51,098 nucleotides of DNA from Actinomycetota bacterium (lineage in GTDB: Bacteria; Actinomycetota; CADDZG01; WHSQ01). The position numbers and the translations under genes were made by a program. The notes under the pieces were generated by a model that was not told where the DNA came from, did not search any database, and saw only the letters and a program-made list of their open reading frames with translations. Below, piece by piece: positions 50,992 to 51,098 of the stretch (its first letter is position 1; each line of letters begins with the position of its first letter). The stretch covers positions 1 to 51,098 of the forward strand of contig WHSV01000016.1 in the NCBI GenBank assembly GCA_009379915.1, in the 5' to 3' direction.

Positions 50992-51078
50992 CGGAGGCGC
51001 GGGGATTTGAACCCCGGAACCGGTTGCCCGGTTAACGCATTAGCAGTGCGCTCCCTTCGGCCGCTCGGGCACGCCTCC
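50992..51078 (-). tRNA. tRNA-Ser(GCT)
   Basis: Acceptor GGAGGCG pairs with CGCCTCC; anticodon loop CTGCTAA gives GCT; long variable arm; T loop GGTTCAAATCC. CCA is not encoded. Confidence 0.95.
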
Positions 51079-51098
51079 GCCGGGCATCATAGCCTCAG

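Overview
This window is a chromosomal segment of a high-GC Gram-positive bacterium, almost certainly an actinobacterium (Actinomycetota). Two WhiB-type iron-sulfur regulators, a SenX3/RegX3-like pair beside a pst operon, MshB-free but YbdK-type ligase content, a TipAS-type MerR regulator and the conserved block tRNA-Ser / SRP RNA / dnaX / ybaB / recR / lysC / asd all point there. The genus cannot be read from the sequence. Most genes are intact single-copy housekeeping or envelope genes; I see no insertion sequence, prophage or CRISPR array.

Layout. 0-5.5 kb: a methylenetetrahydrofolate reductase-family gene, whiB, a broken csbD, an AI-2E-family membrane protein, a TolB-like beta-propeller protein and an exported M15-type peptidase. 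5.5-11 kb: a NarL-type response regulator and a selenocysteine/formate-dehydrogenase maturation group (selA, fdhD, selB). 11-13.5 kb: a YbdK-type carboxylate-amine ligase and an MFS transporter. 13.5-16.5 kb: a complete zinc uptake operon with its own Zur-like repressor and a Zur-like box at the promoter. 16.5-20.8 kb: an iterated-motif tract, a frameshifted yibE/F gene, and a slipin/NfeD pair. 20.8-27 kb: a class III aminotransferase, a pair of ArsA/Get3-like ATPases, a MerR-TipAS regulator with its palindromic operator, an SdhC-like membrane subunit and a coupled unknown protein. 27-33.5 kb: a second whiB, CopC-like and CopD-like proteins, a PP2C phosphatase with a STAS protein, and a metallophosphoesterase. 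33.8-41.4 kb: the phosphate regulon (phoU, senX3-like, regX3-like, second phoU, pstB-A-C-S, PHO-box-like repeat). 41.4-51 kb: tRNA-Pro, a decayed dihydrofolate-reductase-family gene, asd-lysC, recR-ybaB-dnaX, SRP RNA, four more tRNAs, sodC, tadA and a PGPGW-like membrane protein.

How the genes work together. SelA and SelB are the enzyme and the elongation factor for selenocysteine, and FdhD sulfurates the molybdenum cofactor of formate dehydrogenase, so this cluster serves a selenocysteine formate dehydrogenase encoded elsewhere. The zinc block is a self-contained homeostatic circuit. The pst/phoU/two-component block is a phosphate sensing and uptake circuit. TadA lies next to the tRNA-Arg(ACG) that it is expected to edit.

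The most unusual signals are non-coding. (1) Many genes have a -10-like hexamer ending exactly 6-8 nt before the start codon, which implies widespread leaderless mRNAs. (2) A ~105-bp element occurs twice with compensatory base changes in its stems. (3) A second repeat family, built of ~82-bp units with an AAACCGGCATC-like box, occupies the 3' intergenic spaces at six or seven places. (4) A third ~98-bp repeat occurs twice. (5) A ~340-bp tract of iterated GCGATGAAC and GGAGGGAACCCATG motifs follows zur. Three genes (csbD, yibE/F, a RibD/DHFR-like gene) are broken by several frameshifts each while everything around them is intact.
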